This document shows, in pieces, positions 27,857 to 36,962 of a stretch of 64,000 bases of DNA. Below the pieces are notes generated by a model. That model was given only the letters and a program-made list of their open reading frames with translations. It did no database searches and had not been told where the DNA came from. A program made the translations under genes and the position numbers. Numbering within the stretch: position 1 is the first letter of the stretch; the number at the start of each line of letters is the position of its first letter. The DNA is from Variovorax paradoxus NBRC 15149 (GTDB taxonomy: Bacteria; Pseudomonadota; Gammaproteobacteria; Burkholderiales; Burkholderiaceae_C), in contig NZ_BCUT01000001.1 in assembly GCF_001591365.1 (NCBI RefSeq), positions 62,001-126,000 of the forward strand, written 5' to 3'.

Positions 27857-29401
27857 TCACGCCGGCCGCTCCTGGTTCGTCATGCGCTCGTAGAGCGTGG
27901 CGCGCGAAATGCCGAGCAGCCTCGACGTGGCCAGCTTGTTGCCGCCGGTGGCCGTGAGCGCCGCGGCAATCGCCTTGCGCTCCAGCTCGGCCACCTGCTG
28001 CGCGAGCGGCCGCAGCAGCAGCGCCTCTTCGTCGGCGTCGTGCGCGCTCTGCAGCGTGGCGGGCAATTCGATCTGCTCCAGCCCGGCTTCGCGCAGGATG
28101 CGCTCGAGCTGCGCGGCGTCGATGCGCTGCGAGTCGCTGCGCATCGTGACCTGCTCCAGCACGTTGCGCAGCTCGCGGATGTTGCCGCGCCAGTGCTGGC
28201 CGGCCAGCAGCGCGAGCGCATCGGGCGTGAGCTCGGGCGGCGCCTCGCCGCTGCGCAGCGCCATGTCTTCGCCCAGCGCCTCGACCAGCGCCGGAATGTC
28301 GCTGCGCCGCTCGCGCAGCGGCGGCACGCGCAAGGGCAGCACGTTGAGGCGGTAGTACAGGTCTTCCCGGAACTGGCCGCGGCGCACCAGCTCGGGCAGG
28401 TCGCGCGAGGTGGCTGCGATCACGCGCGCATCGAAGGGCACCAGCTTGTTGGAGCCGAGCGGTTCGATCTCGCCCTCCTGCAATGCGCGCAGCAGCTTGG
28501 CCTGCAGGCCGAGCGGCATGTCGCCGATCTCGTCGAGGAACAGGCTGCCGCCGTCGGCCAGCTTGAACTTGCCCTCGCGCCCTCGCCTGTCGGCGCCGGT
28601 GAAGGCACCCGGCGCGAAGCCGAAGAACTCGGCCTCCAGCAAGGTGTCCGGCACGGCCGCGATGTTGACGCTGACGAACTGCCCCTTGGCCCGCGCCGAG
28701 GCTGCATGGATCGCATGCGCAAGCAGCTCCTTGCCGGTGCCCGTCTCGCCCAGCAGCAGCACCGGGCTCGTGGACTGCGCGGCGCGGCGCGCATGGCGCT
28801 TGACTTCCACCGCGGCCGGGCTGCTGCCGATGAAGCTGGCAAAGGTGTACTTGGAGCGGCGCTGCCCGTCGGCCGCGTGCTGGTAGAGCGGGTTGTTGCG
28901 CTGGGTGGCGAGCTCGCGCCGCGCGTCGTCGAGGTCGCGCTGCAGCAGCGCGAACTTGCTGATGAGCGGCTGCAGCGTGGTCTCGGGCTGGTCGAACAGC
29001 ACGATGCCGATGGCGCCGATGACTTCGCCCGCCTGCCCCGCGCGCCCATCGCTCTCGGCGCGCAGCGGAATGCGGCTGACCACGAAGGTGCCCGCCTTGT
29101 TGTCGAGCAGGTCGACCAGGATCGGCTCGCCGGTCTCGAGCACGCGCCGCATCTGCGTGTTGGGAATGACGTCCTCGACCATGTGGCCCAGGAACTGGTC
29201 GATCGACGAAAAACCCAGCGCCGGCAGGAAGCGGCGATAGCCTTCGTTGACCCACACGATGCGCCCGCTGCGGTCCACCAGGAACATGCCCTGGCTGATG
29301 CTCGAGAACAGATGGAACATCGAGCGCGCGGCCAGCGCAAGAATGCTTTCGGCATCCAGAGGCAGGGCGGGCGACGCGGCGGCGGGCGGAACGGCGGACA
29401 T
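27857..29401 (-). CDS. Sigma-54-dependent transcriptional activator (PAS, AAA+, Fis-type HTH)
   Basis: Bacterial enhancer-binding protein, 514 aa. An N-terminal PAS domain (about 25-130; DRSGRIVWVNEGYRRFL) replaces a receiver domain, so it probably senses a small ligand or redox signal and not a kinase. The AAA+ domain has Walker A GETGTGKE near 195, the sigma-54-contacting loop GAFTGA near 265, and Walker B GGSLFLDEIGD. The C-terminal Fis helix-turn-helix (NKLATSRLLGISRATLYERM) binds DNA. A sigma-54 promoter and a possible enhancer site lie downstream, before the transporter-depolymerase cluster, its likely target. Confidence 0.94.
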   Translation of the reverse strand: MSAVPPAAASPALPLDAESILALAARSMFHLFSSISQGMFLVDRSGRIVWVNEGYRRFLPALGFSSIDQFLGHMVEDVIPNTQMRRVLETGEPILVDLLDNKAGTFVVSRIPLRAESDGRAGQAGEVIGAIGIVLFDQPETTLQPLISKFALLQRDLDDARRELATQRNNPLYQHAADGQRRSKYTFASFIGSSPAAVEVKRHARRAAQSTSPVLLLGETGTGKELLAHAIHAASARAKGQFVSVNIAAVPDTLLEAEFFGFAPGAFTGADRRGREGKFKLADGGSLFLDEIGDMPLGLQAKLLRALQEGEIEPLGSNKLVPFDARVIAATSRDLPELVRRGQFREDLYYRLNVLPLRVPPLRERRSDIPALVEALGEDMALRSGEAPPELTPDALALLAGQHWRGNIRELRNVLEQVTMRSDSQRIDAAQLERILREAGLEQIELPATLQSAHDADEEALLLRPLAQQVAELERKAIAAALTATGGNKLATSRLLGISRATLYERMTNQERPA

Positions 29402-29531
29402 GGGCGGATCGTAGCGCGCCTCATTCGGCCGCTCGCCGGGGCCGCTTGCGGCGGCATCGATGCGGCCGGCGGAAATGCGTCAAAAGCACATTCGCCGCCC
29501 ATGCGAAGAAAGCCCTCATCCCGCCATAAGT

Positions 29532-29549
29532 AAATCAAACGTTTGATTT
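29532..29549. promoter_or_regulatory. 18-bp perfect palindrome, likely operator of the CerR/TetR regulator
   Basis: AAATCAAACGTTTGATTT is perfectly self-complementary and lies 22 bp before the regulator's ATG. It also lies between this gene and the divergent sigma-54 activator. Position and symmetry suggest autoregulation of the TetR gene and its efflux operon. Confidence 0.75.
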
Positions 29550-29571
29550 GCTGCATGGTCTAATCGCCGGC

Positions 29572-30294
29572 ATGAGCGCCTCCGCCCTGCAAGCACTTTC
29601 CGCCCGCGCACCGCGCAGCGACGGCGTCGAAGCACGCCAGCGCCTGCTCTACGCCGCCCTCGCGCTGTTCGCCGCCAACGGCTTCGCCAAGACCTCGACC
29701 CGCGAGATCGCGCGCGCCGCGGGCGTGAACATCTCGGCCATCAGCTACTACTTCGGCGACAAGGCCGGGCTGTATGCCGCCACCTTCGGCGAGCCGATGG
29801 GCGGCAATGCGGGCGATTTCATCTCGCTCTATGCCGCGCCCGAGCTGCCGCTGGAAGAGGCGCTGCAGATCTTCTTCACGCGCATGATCGAGCCGCTCAA
29901 GCAGGGAGAGATCGTGCGCCAGTGCATCCAGCTGCACCTGCGCGAAATGCTCGAGCCGACCAGCCAGTGGGCCGAGGAGATGGAGCGCGACATCAAGGGT
30001 CCGCACAATGCCATTGCGCGCATCCTGTGCCGGCGCCTGGGCCTCGCGCGGCCCGACGACGACGTGCACCGCCTGAGCTTTGCCATCACGGGCCTGGCGA
30101 TGCAGCTTTTCGTGAGCCAGGACCTCGTCGAGGCGATACGCCCCTCGCTGCTGAACACGCCGCGCAGCGTGGACACCTGGGCGCAGCGCCTCACGGGCTA
30201 TGCCGTTGCACTGGTCGAGGCCGAAGCCCTGCGCCGCCAAACCGCCGCCAAGCCCGCGGCCGCGCCCGCCCGTTCCGGGAGAAAGAAGACATGA
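29572..30294 (+). CDS. TetR-family regulator with CerR-type C-terminal domain
   Basis: A 240-aa repressor. The N-terminal TetR helix-turn-helix (about 18-65: RQRLLYAALALFAANGFAKT, then REIARAAGVNISAISYYFGDK) is followed by the ligand-binding domain of the DUF1956/CerR group (LREMLEPTSQWAEEMERDI). The start at 29572 is preferred over a longer reading that begins near the palindrome. Its stop overlaps the start of the outer-membrane factor gene (ATGA), so it is the first gene of a tripartite efflux operon and probably represses it through the palindrome. Confidence 0.92.
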   Translation: MSASALQALSARAPRSDGVEARQRLLYAALALFAANGFAKTSTREIARAAGVNISAISYYFGDKAGLYAATFGEPMGGNAGDFISLYAAPELPLEEALQIFFTRMIEPLKQGEIVRQCIQLHLREMLEPTSQWAEEMERDIKGPHNAIARILCRRLGLARPDDDVHRLSFAITGLAMQLFVSQDLVEAIRPSLLNTPRSVDTWAQRLTGYAVALVEAEALRRQTAAKPAAAPARSGRKKT

Positions 30295-31787
30295 GACGAC
30301 TCCGATCGATTGCCGCCCTTGGCCTGGCGCTGGGCCTGGGTCTCGGCCTTGCGGGCTGCGGCCTGACGCGTCCGCCGGCTGCGGTCGAGGCGCCCTTCCC
30401 GGCCCAATGGCATGCACCGCTGCCGCACGGCGGTTCGCTGGCCTCGTTGGCCGACTGGTGGCGCCAGCTGGACGATCCGCTGCTGGTCGAGCTGATTGCC
30501 GCGGCCGAGGCCGCAAGCCCCAACCTCGCCAGCGCCGCGGCGCGCGTGGCCGAGGCGCGCTCCACGCGCGTGCAGGCCGGCGCGGCGCTGCTGCCCAACC
30601 TGGACGCTACGGCATCAGCCAGCCGCGGCGTCTCGGGCTCCTCCTTCGGCTCGGGGGGCGCGGCTTCCTCGTCCAGCAGCAGCACGGCTGCCATCGCGCC
30701 ACTCACCACGCTGCAGGCCGGCCTGCAGTCCAAATGGGAAATCGACCTGTTCGGCCGCCTGCGTGCCGACCGCGATTCGGCCGAGCAGAAGCTGAGCAGC
30801 GCCACCGCCAAGTGGCACGAGGCCCGCGTGGCCGTCGCGGCCGAAACGGCCAACGCCTACTTCGCCGAACGCGCCTGCCAGCAGCAGCTGCGCGTGTCCG
30901 AGTCCGACGCCAAGTCGCGCGGCGAAACCGCACGCCTCACCGACCTGTCGGCGCGCGCCGGCTTCACCGCGCCGGCCGATGCCGCGCTCGCACGCGCCAG
31001 CGCCTCGGACGCCTCGGGCCGCCTGACCCAGCAGCGCGCGGTGTGCGCGGTGCAGCGCAAGGCGCTGGTGGCGCTCAGCGGCATCGACGAACCCACGCTT
31101 GAACGCAAGCTCGCCGCCTCGCCCGCGCAGCGCACGCTGCCCGCGGTTGGCAGCATCGCCAGCGTGCCGGCCGAGGCGATCTCGCAGCGGCCCGACGTGT
31201 ACGCAGCCGAACTCGGCGTGGCGTCGGCCAGCGCCGACGTGGGCTCCGCCGAGGCCGAGCGCTATCCCAGGCTCAGCATCTCGGGCTCGATCGGCCGCAT
31301 GCAGATCCGCACCAGCGGCTTCCGCGAGTCGCTCGACACCTGGACCATCGGACCGGTCTCACTCACCGTGCCGCTGCTCGACGGCGGTGCCCGTGCGGCC
31401 AACAGCGACGCGGCCAAGGCACGCTACACCGAGGCCGTGTCGCTCTACCGCGCGAACGTGCGGCAGGCGGTGCGCGAGGTGGAGGAAGCGCTGGTCAACC
31501 TCGAGGCCACCGATGCGCGCGCAGCCGATGCCGATGCTGCGGTGAAGAACTACCAGGCCTCGTTCGACGCCACCCAGGCGCGCTACCAGAGCGGCCTGGC
31601 CAGCCTGTTCGAGCTCGAGGATTCACGCCGCACGCTCTTTGCCGCGCAGACCGCGCGCGTCTCGCTGCAGCGCGAGCGCACCGAAGCCTGGGTGGCGCTG
31701 TACCGCTCCATGGGCGGCGGCTGGACCCGCCCCGAATCGCCCTCAATGACTTCCAACCCGGCCGCCAAGGTCGCGACGTCGCCATGA
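30291..31787 (+). CDS. Outer-membrane efflux lipoprotein, NodT/OprM family
   Basis: Trimeric TolC-like channel of an RND pump, 498 aa. The N-terminal lipobox LGLAGC has Cys23. Two OEP repeats follow, with family motifs WWRQLDDPLL at about 55-65, WEIDLFGRLRADRDSAEQ in the first repeat and ISQRPDVYAAELGVASASADVG opening the second. A Ser-rich stretch is inserted near residues 120-135. It is coupled by ATGA to the TetR gene upstream and overlaps the adaptor gene downstream by 4 bp. Confidence 0.94.
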   Translation: MRRLRSIAALGLALGLGLGLAGCGLTRPPAAVEAPFPAQWHAPLPHGGSLASLADWWRQLDDPLLVELIAAAEAASPNLASAAARVAEARSTRVQAGAALLPNLDATASASRGVSGSSFGSGGAASSSSSSTAAIAPLTTLQAGLQSKWEIDLFGRLRADRDSAEQKLSSATAKWHEARVAVAAETANAYFAERACQQQLRVSESDAKSRGETARLTDLSARAGFTAPADAALARASASDASGRLTQQRAVCAVQRKALVALSGIDEPTLERKLAASPAQRTLPAVGSIASVPAEAISQRPDVYAAELGVASASADVGSAEAERYPRLSISGSIGRMQIRTSGFRESLDTWTIGPVSLTVPLLDGGARAANSDAAKARYTEAVSLYRANVRQAVREVEEALVNLEATDARAADADAAVKNYQASFDATQARYQSGLASLFELEDSRRTLFAAQTARVSLQRERTEAWVALYRSMGGGWTRPESPSMTSNPAAKVATSP

Positions 31788-33013
31788 AAAGAATCAAACG
31801 CTCCACCCTTGCCATCGCGCTGCTGGCGCTGGTCGTCATCGTCGCCGCGGCCGTGTGGCTGACCCGCAAGCCCGCGAACGAAGCCGGCACGCCGGCCGCC
31901 GCCAAGGGCAAGGCCGCCACGCCCGCCTCCCGGCCGACGCTGACCGTGACCGTGGCCAAACCCGAAGCCACCGAGCTGACGCTCACGCTCGCGGCCAACG
32001 GCAACGTGGCGGCCTGGCAGGAGGCCAGCGTGGGCTCCGAGTCCAGCGGCCTCCGGCTTGCCGAGGTGCGCGTGAACGTGGGCGACGTGGTGAAGAAGGG
32101 CCAGCTGCTGGCCGTGTTCTCGCCCGAGACGGTACGCGCGGACATCGCGCAATCGCGCGCCTCGCTCGCCGAGGCCAGGGCCACCGCGGCCGATGCCGCG
32201 GGCAACGCGGCGCGCGCCCGCACGCTGCAGGCCACCGGCGCGTTGAGCCAGCAGCAGATCAACCAGTACCAGACGGCCGAGCAGACCGCCAAGGCGCGCG
32301 TCGAGGCCGCCGAAGCCGTGCTTGCCGCGCAGGAAGTGCGCGGCCGCAACACGCAGGTGCTGGCGCCCGACGACGGCGTGATCTCCTCGCGCACCGCCAC
32401 GGTCGGCAGCGTGGTGCCCGCCGGCACCGAGCTGTTCCGCCTGATCCGCCAGGGCCGGCTCGAATGGCGCGCCGAAGTCACCTCGGCCGAGCTCAGCCGC
32501 ATTGCCGTGGGCACCACCGCCTTCGTGGTGAGCGCGAGCGGCGCACAGGTGCGCGGCAAGGTGCGCAGCATCGCGCCCACGGTCGATCCGCAGACCCGCG
32601 CGGCGCTGGTCTATGTCGACCTGCCGAACGTGCAGCAGAACACCGGCATCAAGGCCGGCATGTTCGCGCGCGGCGACTTCGAACTGGGGCGCAGCTCCGC
32701 ACCCACCGTGCCGCAGAGCTCTATCGTTCCGCGCGACGGCTTCAACAACGTCTTCGTGCTGCAGCCCGACAACCGCGTGGTGCAGTTGAAGGTGCAGACC
32801 GGCCGCCGCGTCGGCGAGCGCGTGGAGATCACCAGCGCGCTGCCCGAGGGCGCGCAGATCGTGGTGCAGGGCGCGGGCTTTTTGAACGACGGCGACCTGG
32901 TGCGCGTGGTGGCGCCGCCGGCGCCGGCAGCCGCAGGCGCCCGGCCCGCCGCAGCGCCGGCCTCGGCCGCCGCGCGTGGCCAGGGCAACGGCGAAACGAG
33001 GGCACGCCCATGA
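31784..33013 (+). CDS. RND efflux periplasmic adaptor (membrane fusion protein)
   Basis: A 409-aa adaptor with an uncleaved N-terminal membrane anchor (residues 8-27) and no lipobox. The lipoyl-like domain (GNVAAWQEASVGSESSGLRL) and alpha-hairpin follow, then beta-barrel domains with the typical VLAPDDGVISSRTATVGSVV. The tail is Ala/Pro-rich. It overlaps the genes on both sides by 4 bp, consistent with one coupled operon tetR-nodT-mfp-rnd. Confidence 0.94.
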   Translation: MKRIKRSTLAIALLALVVIVAAAVWLTRKPANEAGTPAAAKGKAATPASRPTLTVTVAKPEATELTLTLAANGNVAAWQEASVGSESSGLRLAEVRVNVGDVVKKGQLLAVFSPETVRADIAQSRASLAEARATAADAAGNAARARTLQATGALSQQQINQYQTAEQTAKARVEAAEAVLAAQEVRGRNTQVLAPDDGVISSRTATVGSVVPAGTELFRLIRQGRLEWRAEVTSAELSRIAVGTTAFVVSASGAQVRGKVRSIAPTVDPQTRAALVYVDLPNVQQNTGIKAGMFARGDFELGRSSAPTVPQSSIVPRDGFNNVFVLQPDNRVVQLKVQTGRRVGERVEITSALPEGAQIVVQGAGFLNDGDLVRVVAPPAPAAAGARPAAAPASAAARGQGNGETRARP

Positions 33014-36000
33014 ACGTCTCCGCCTGGTCCATCCGCAACCCGATTCCGGCGGTGATGCTGTTCGTGCTGCTCTCCTTCGGCGGGCTGCTGTCCTTCAACG
33101 CCATGAAGGTGCAGAACTTTCCGGACATCGACCTGCCGACCGTGACCGTCTCGGCCTCGCTGCCCGGCGCCGCGCCTTCGCAGCTGGAGACCGACGTCGC
33201 GCGCAAGCTCGAGAACTCCATTGCCACGGTGCAGGGCCTCAAGCACATCACCACCAAGGTGCAGGACGGCGCCGCCACGCTGATCGTCGAGTTCCGCCTC
33301 GAGAAGCCGGTGCAGGAAGCCGTGGACGACGTGCGCTCCGCAGTGCAACGCGTGCGCGCCGACCTGCCGGCCGACGTGCGCGACCCGGTGGTCACCAAGC
33401 TCGACTTCGCGGCGCAGCCGGTGCTGGCCTTCACCATCGCCTCGTCGCGCATGGACGCCGAGGCGCTGAGCTGGTTCGTGGACAACGACATCACCAAGAA
33501 GCTGCTCGCGCTGCCCGGCGTGGGTGCGGTGAACCGCGTGGGCGGCGTCACGCGCCAGGTGCACGTCGACCTCGATCCGGCCAAGCTGCAGGCGCTGGGC
33601 GCGTCGGCGGCCGACATCTCGCGCCAGCTGCGCCAGGTGCAGACCGAAAGCGCGGGCGGCCGCATCGACCTGGGCGGCAGCGAGCAGCCGGTGCGCACTC
33701 TGGCCACCGTGCAGTCGGCCGACCAGCTGGCCGACATGCAGATCGCGCTTTCCGATGGCCGCCGCATCCGGCTCGACCAGGTGGCGCGCATCAGCGACAC
33801 CATCGCCGAGCCGCGCGCCGCGGCGCTGCTCAACGGCAAGCCGGTGGTCGGCTTCGAAGTGGCGCGCAGCCGCGGCGCGAGCGAGGTCGAGGTGGGCCGC
33901 GCGATCCAGAAGGCGCTGGCCGAGCTGCGCGCGCAGCGCCCCGACATCGAGCTGACCGAGGCCTTCAATTTCGTCGAGCCGGTGGAAGAAGAGTACGAAG
34001 GCTCGCTGCACCTGCTGTACGAGGGTGCGATCCTGGCCGTGATCGTGGTGTGGCTGTTTTTGCGCGACTGGCGCGCCACTTTCGTCTCGGCCGTGGCGCT
34101 GCCCATGTCCGTGATACCGGCCTTCATCGGCATGCACCTGCTGGGCTTTTCGGTCAACGTGATCTCGCTGCTCGCGCTCTCGCTGGTGGTCGGGATATTG
34201 GTGGACGATGCCATCGTGGAGGTGGAGAACATCGTGCGCCACCTGCGCATGGGCAAGTCGCCCTACGAGGCGGCCATGGAGGCGGCCGACGAGATCGGGC
34301 TGGCGGTGATCGCCACCACCTTCACGCTGATCGCGGTGTTCCTGCCCACCGCCTTCATGAGCGGCGTGGCCGGCAAGTTCTTCAAGCAGTTCGGCTGGAC
34401 GGCCTCGCTGGCGGTGTTCGCTTCGCTGGTGGTGGCGCGGGTGCTCACACCGATGATGGCGGCCTACATCCTCAAGCCCGTGGTCGGTGCCGAAAAGGAG
34501 CCGCGCTGGCTCACGGCCTACATGCGCGCGGTGGAATGGAGCACGCACCACCGCTTCAAGACGATGGTGCTCGCCACCCTCTTCTTCTTCGGTTCGCTGG
34601 CGATGATTCCGCTGCTGAAGACCGGCTTCATTCCGCCCGACGACAACTCGCAGACGCAGATCTACCTGTCGCTCGCGCCCGGCTCCACGCTCGCGCAGAC
34701 CACCGCGGCCGCGGAGGAAACGCGCCACCGCGTGATGAAGATCGACCATGTGCGCAGCGTCTACACCACCGTGGCCGGCGGCAGCGCGGGCGGCGATCCG
34801 TTCGCCAACTTCGGCACGCCCGAGACGCGCAAGGCCACGCTCACCATCAAGCTCGACGAGCGCGGCGACCGGCCGCGCAAGCAGGTGATCGAGAACCAGA
34901 TCCGCGCCGCGCTCGAAACGCTGCCCGGCGTGCGCAGCACCGTGGGCCTGGGCGGCTCGGGCGAAAAATACATCCTCGCGCTCACGGGTGAAGACCCCGC
35001 CGCGCTGGCCAGCGCCGCCAGCGCAGTCGAGAAAGACCTGCGCACGGTGCCCGGCCTCGGCAACATCACTTCCACCGCAAGCCTGATCCGCCCCGAGATT
35101 GCCGTGCGCCCCGACTTCGCGCGCGCCGCCGACCTGGGCGTGACCAGCTCGGCCATCGCCGAGACGCTGCGCGTGGCCACGCTGGGCGACTACGACCAGG
35201 CGCTGGCCAAGCTCAACCTCGCGCAGCGGCAGGTGCCGATCGTGGTGAAGCTGGAGGACTCGGCGCGGCAGAACCTCGACCTGCTCGGCCGCCTCTCGGT
35301 GCCCGGCGCGCGCGGCCCGGTCATGCTGAGCCAGGTGGCCTCGCTCACGATGGAAGGCGGCCCCGCCGTCATCGACCGCTACGACCGCTCGCGCAACGTC
35401 AACTTCGAGATCGAGCTGTCGGGCGTGGGCCTGGGCGATGCCAAGACCGCGGTCACGGCGATGCCCTCGATCCAGAAGCTGCCGCCCGGCGTGCGCGTGA
35501 CCGAGGTGGGCGACGCCGAGGTGATGACCGAGCTGTTCAACAGCTTCGGCCTTGCGATGCTCACGGGCGTGCTGTGCATCTACATCGTGCTGGTGCTGCT
35601 GTTCAAGGATTTCCTGCATCCGGTGACGATCCTCTGCGCACTGCCGCTGGCGCTCGGCGGCGCCTTCGTGGGCCTCCTGATCGGGCAGAAGGCGCTGTCG
35701 ATGCCCTCGCTGATCGGCCTGATCATGCTGATGGGCATTGCCACCAAGAACTCGATCCTGCTGGTGGAATACGCCATCGTGGCGCGCCGCGACCACGGCA
35801 TGAGCCGCTGGGACGCGCTGCGCGACGCCTGCCACAAGCGCGCGCGGCCCATCATCATGACCACGCTGGCCATGGGCGCCGGCATGCTGCCGATTGCGGT
35901 GGGCCTTGGCACCGCGGATTCAAGCTTCCGCTCGCCGATGGCGATGGCGGTGATCGGCGGGCTGATTACTTCTACCGTGCTGAGCCTGCTGGTGGTGCCG

Positions 36001-36120
36001 GCGGTGTTCACTTATGTGGACGACATCGAGCACTGGATGCGGCGGACGGTGCGGAAGCTGCGGGGGCAGCCGGCTGATCCGCATATTGATGATGATCTGG
36101 TGGAGAGGTCGGCTGGTTGA
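33010..36120 (+). CDS. RND efflux transporter permease (HAE1 family)
   Basis: Inner-membrane pump subunit, 1036 aa. The N-terminus MNVSAWSIRNPIPAVMLFVL begins with the first helix. The TM4 proton-relay aspartates are in VVGILVDDAIVEVENI. Two large periplasmic loops and a C-terminal helix bundle (MGIATKNSILLVEYAI) follow. The start overlaps the adaptor stop by 4 bp. The gene ends just before a large palindromic element. Together with the TetR regulator it makes a complete three-part pump, unlike the two-gene RND operon at 7410-11755. Confidence 0.94.
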   Translation: MNVSAWSIRNPIPAVMLFVLLSFGGLLSFNAMKVQNFPDIDLPTVTVSASLPGAAPSQLETDVARKLENSIATVQGLKHITTKVQDGAATLIVEFRLEKPVQEAVDDVRSAVQRVRADLPADVRDPVVTKLDFAAQPVLAFTIASSRMDAEALSWFVDNDITKKLLALPGVGAVNRVGGVTRQVHVDLDPAKLQALGASAADISRQLRQVQTESAGGRIDLGGSEQPVRTLATVQSADQLADMQIALSDGRRIRLDQVARISDTIAEPRAAALLNGKPVVGFEVARSRGASEVEVGRAIQKALAELRAQRPDIELTEAFNFVEPVEEEYEGSLHLLYEGAILAVIVVWLFLRDWRATFVSAVALPMSVIPAFIGMHLLGFSVNVISLLALSLVVGILVDDAIVEVENIVRHLRMGKSPYEAAMEAADEIGLAVIATTFTLIAVFLPTAFMSGVAGKFFKQFGWTASLAVFASLVVARVLTPMMAAYILKPVVGAEKEPRWLTAYMRAVEWSTHHRFKTMVLATLFFFGSLAMIPLLKTGFIPPDDNSQTQIYLSLAPGSTLAQTTAAAEETRHRVMKIDHVRSVYTTVAGGSAGGDPFANFGTPETRKATLTIKLDERGDRPRKQVIENQIRAALETLPGVRSTVGLGGSGEKYILALTGEDPAALASAASAVEKDLRTVPGLGNITSTASLIRPEIAVRPDFARAADLGVTSSAIAETLRVATLGDYDQALAKLNLAQRQVPIVVKLEDSARQNLDLLGRLSVPGARGPVMLSQVASLTMEGGPAVIDRYDRSRNVNFEIELSGVGLGDAKTAVTAMPSIQKLPPGVRVTEVGDAEVMTELFNSFGLAMLTGVLCIYIVLVLLFKDFLHPVTILCALPLALGGAFVGLLIGQKALSMPSLIGLIMLMGIATKNSILLVEYAIVARRDHGMSRWDALRDACHKRARPIIMTTLAMGAGMLPIAVGLGTADSSFRSPMAMAVIGGLITSTVLSLLVVPAVFTYVDDIEHWMRRTVRKLRGQPADPHIDDDLVERSAG

Positions 36121-36156
36121 TTCGGCTTCCTCGGTCTTCTTGACGCTTGCCTGGTG

Positions 36157-36743
36157 TTTTTTTCCCGGGGCCGGGTCTCGCCCCGGCGGGCGACCTACTT
36201 TTCTTTGCTTCGCCAAAGAAACGTAGGCAAAAGAAAGGCGACCCTACTGTCTGCGTCCCTCCGCTTCGCTACGGGCAACCTGCGGTGCTCGATTCCGGCG
36301 GGGGTCCGCAGAACTCGCTTCGCTCAAACAGCTGCGGCCCTGATCCCGCCTCCATCTGCGCTCCTCGGCGCATACAGAAGGGGTGGGAGCGGGCGGCCTT
36401 CGCTTCGCTCGGCCCCAATACCAACAGCCAATACCAGCAGCCAATCCCAACCACTGCGGCGCGCAGCGCCGCAGTGGCTTGGTGGCCGAGCGAAGCAAAG
36501 GCCCGTTCGGTTCCCAAGCCCCTCTGTATGCGCCGAGGAGCGCAGCGTTTCGCGGATCAGGGCTCGCCCTTGTTTGAGCGAAGCGAGTTTGGGCGAGACC
36601 CCGCGAAACGCGAGCACCGCAGGTTGCCCGCAGCGAAGCGGAGGTCGCAGACAGTGGGGTCGCCTTTCTTTTGCCTACGTTTCTTTGGCGAAGCAAAGAA
36701 AAGTAGGTCGCCCGCCGGGGCGAGACCCGGCCCCGGAAAAAAA
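36157..36743. repeat. 587-bp nested palindromic element
   Basis: The two halves are imperfect inverted copies of each other. The left end starts with a T7 run and CCCGGGGCCGGGTCTCG; the right end closes with CGAGACCCGGCCCCGG and an A7 run. Each arm contains its own hairpin (CCTACTTTTCTTTG pairing with CAAAGAAACGTAGG). The centre holds a perfect 12-bp stem at 36451-36477. Reading frames through it give low-complexity products and look spurious. The remaining gap to cysI (36744-36962) has only two AGAATAAGC repeats (36786, 36828) and an ATAAGCTTAT palindrome at 36831. Confidence 0.85.
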
Positions 36744-36962
36744 TCAACCCACGTCGCCCCAAAAAAACCCCTATCGCCCTTATCCAGAATAAGCATCCAA
36801 CCGCCCGCAAACCCGCATGAACACTGAAGAATAAGCTTATCCGCATAAAGCCCGAACCAAAAAATAGTTTGCTTCCATAAGCCCCGGTTTCAGAATCTCC
36901 GCTTCTTGCTGGGGCGCCCCGTTGTACGTGCGGCACCGCACTTCTTCAAGATCACACGCACG

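Noticed and set aside
32611..35835. 1074-aa minus-strand frame opposite the second RND permease
   Set aside because: Shadow frame with no recognisable domain; the plus strand carries clear RND motifs.
36157..36743. CRISPR-like array
   Set aside because: The repeats are inverted arms, not evenly spaced direct repeats with unique spacers, and no cas genes are present.
36147..36936. Several 60-230 aa frames within and around the palindromic element
   Set aside because: They translate inverted-repeat DNA on both strands into nearly the same low-complexity peptides. Such frames are commonly miscalled as proteins.
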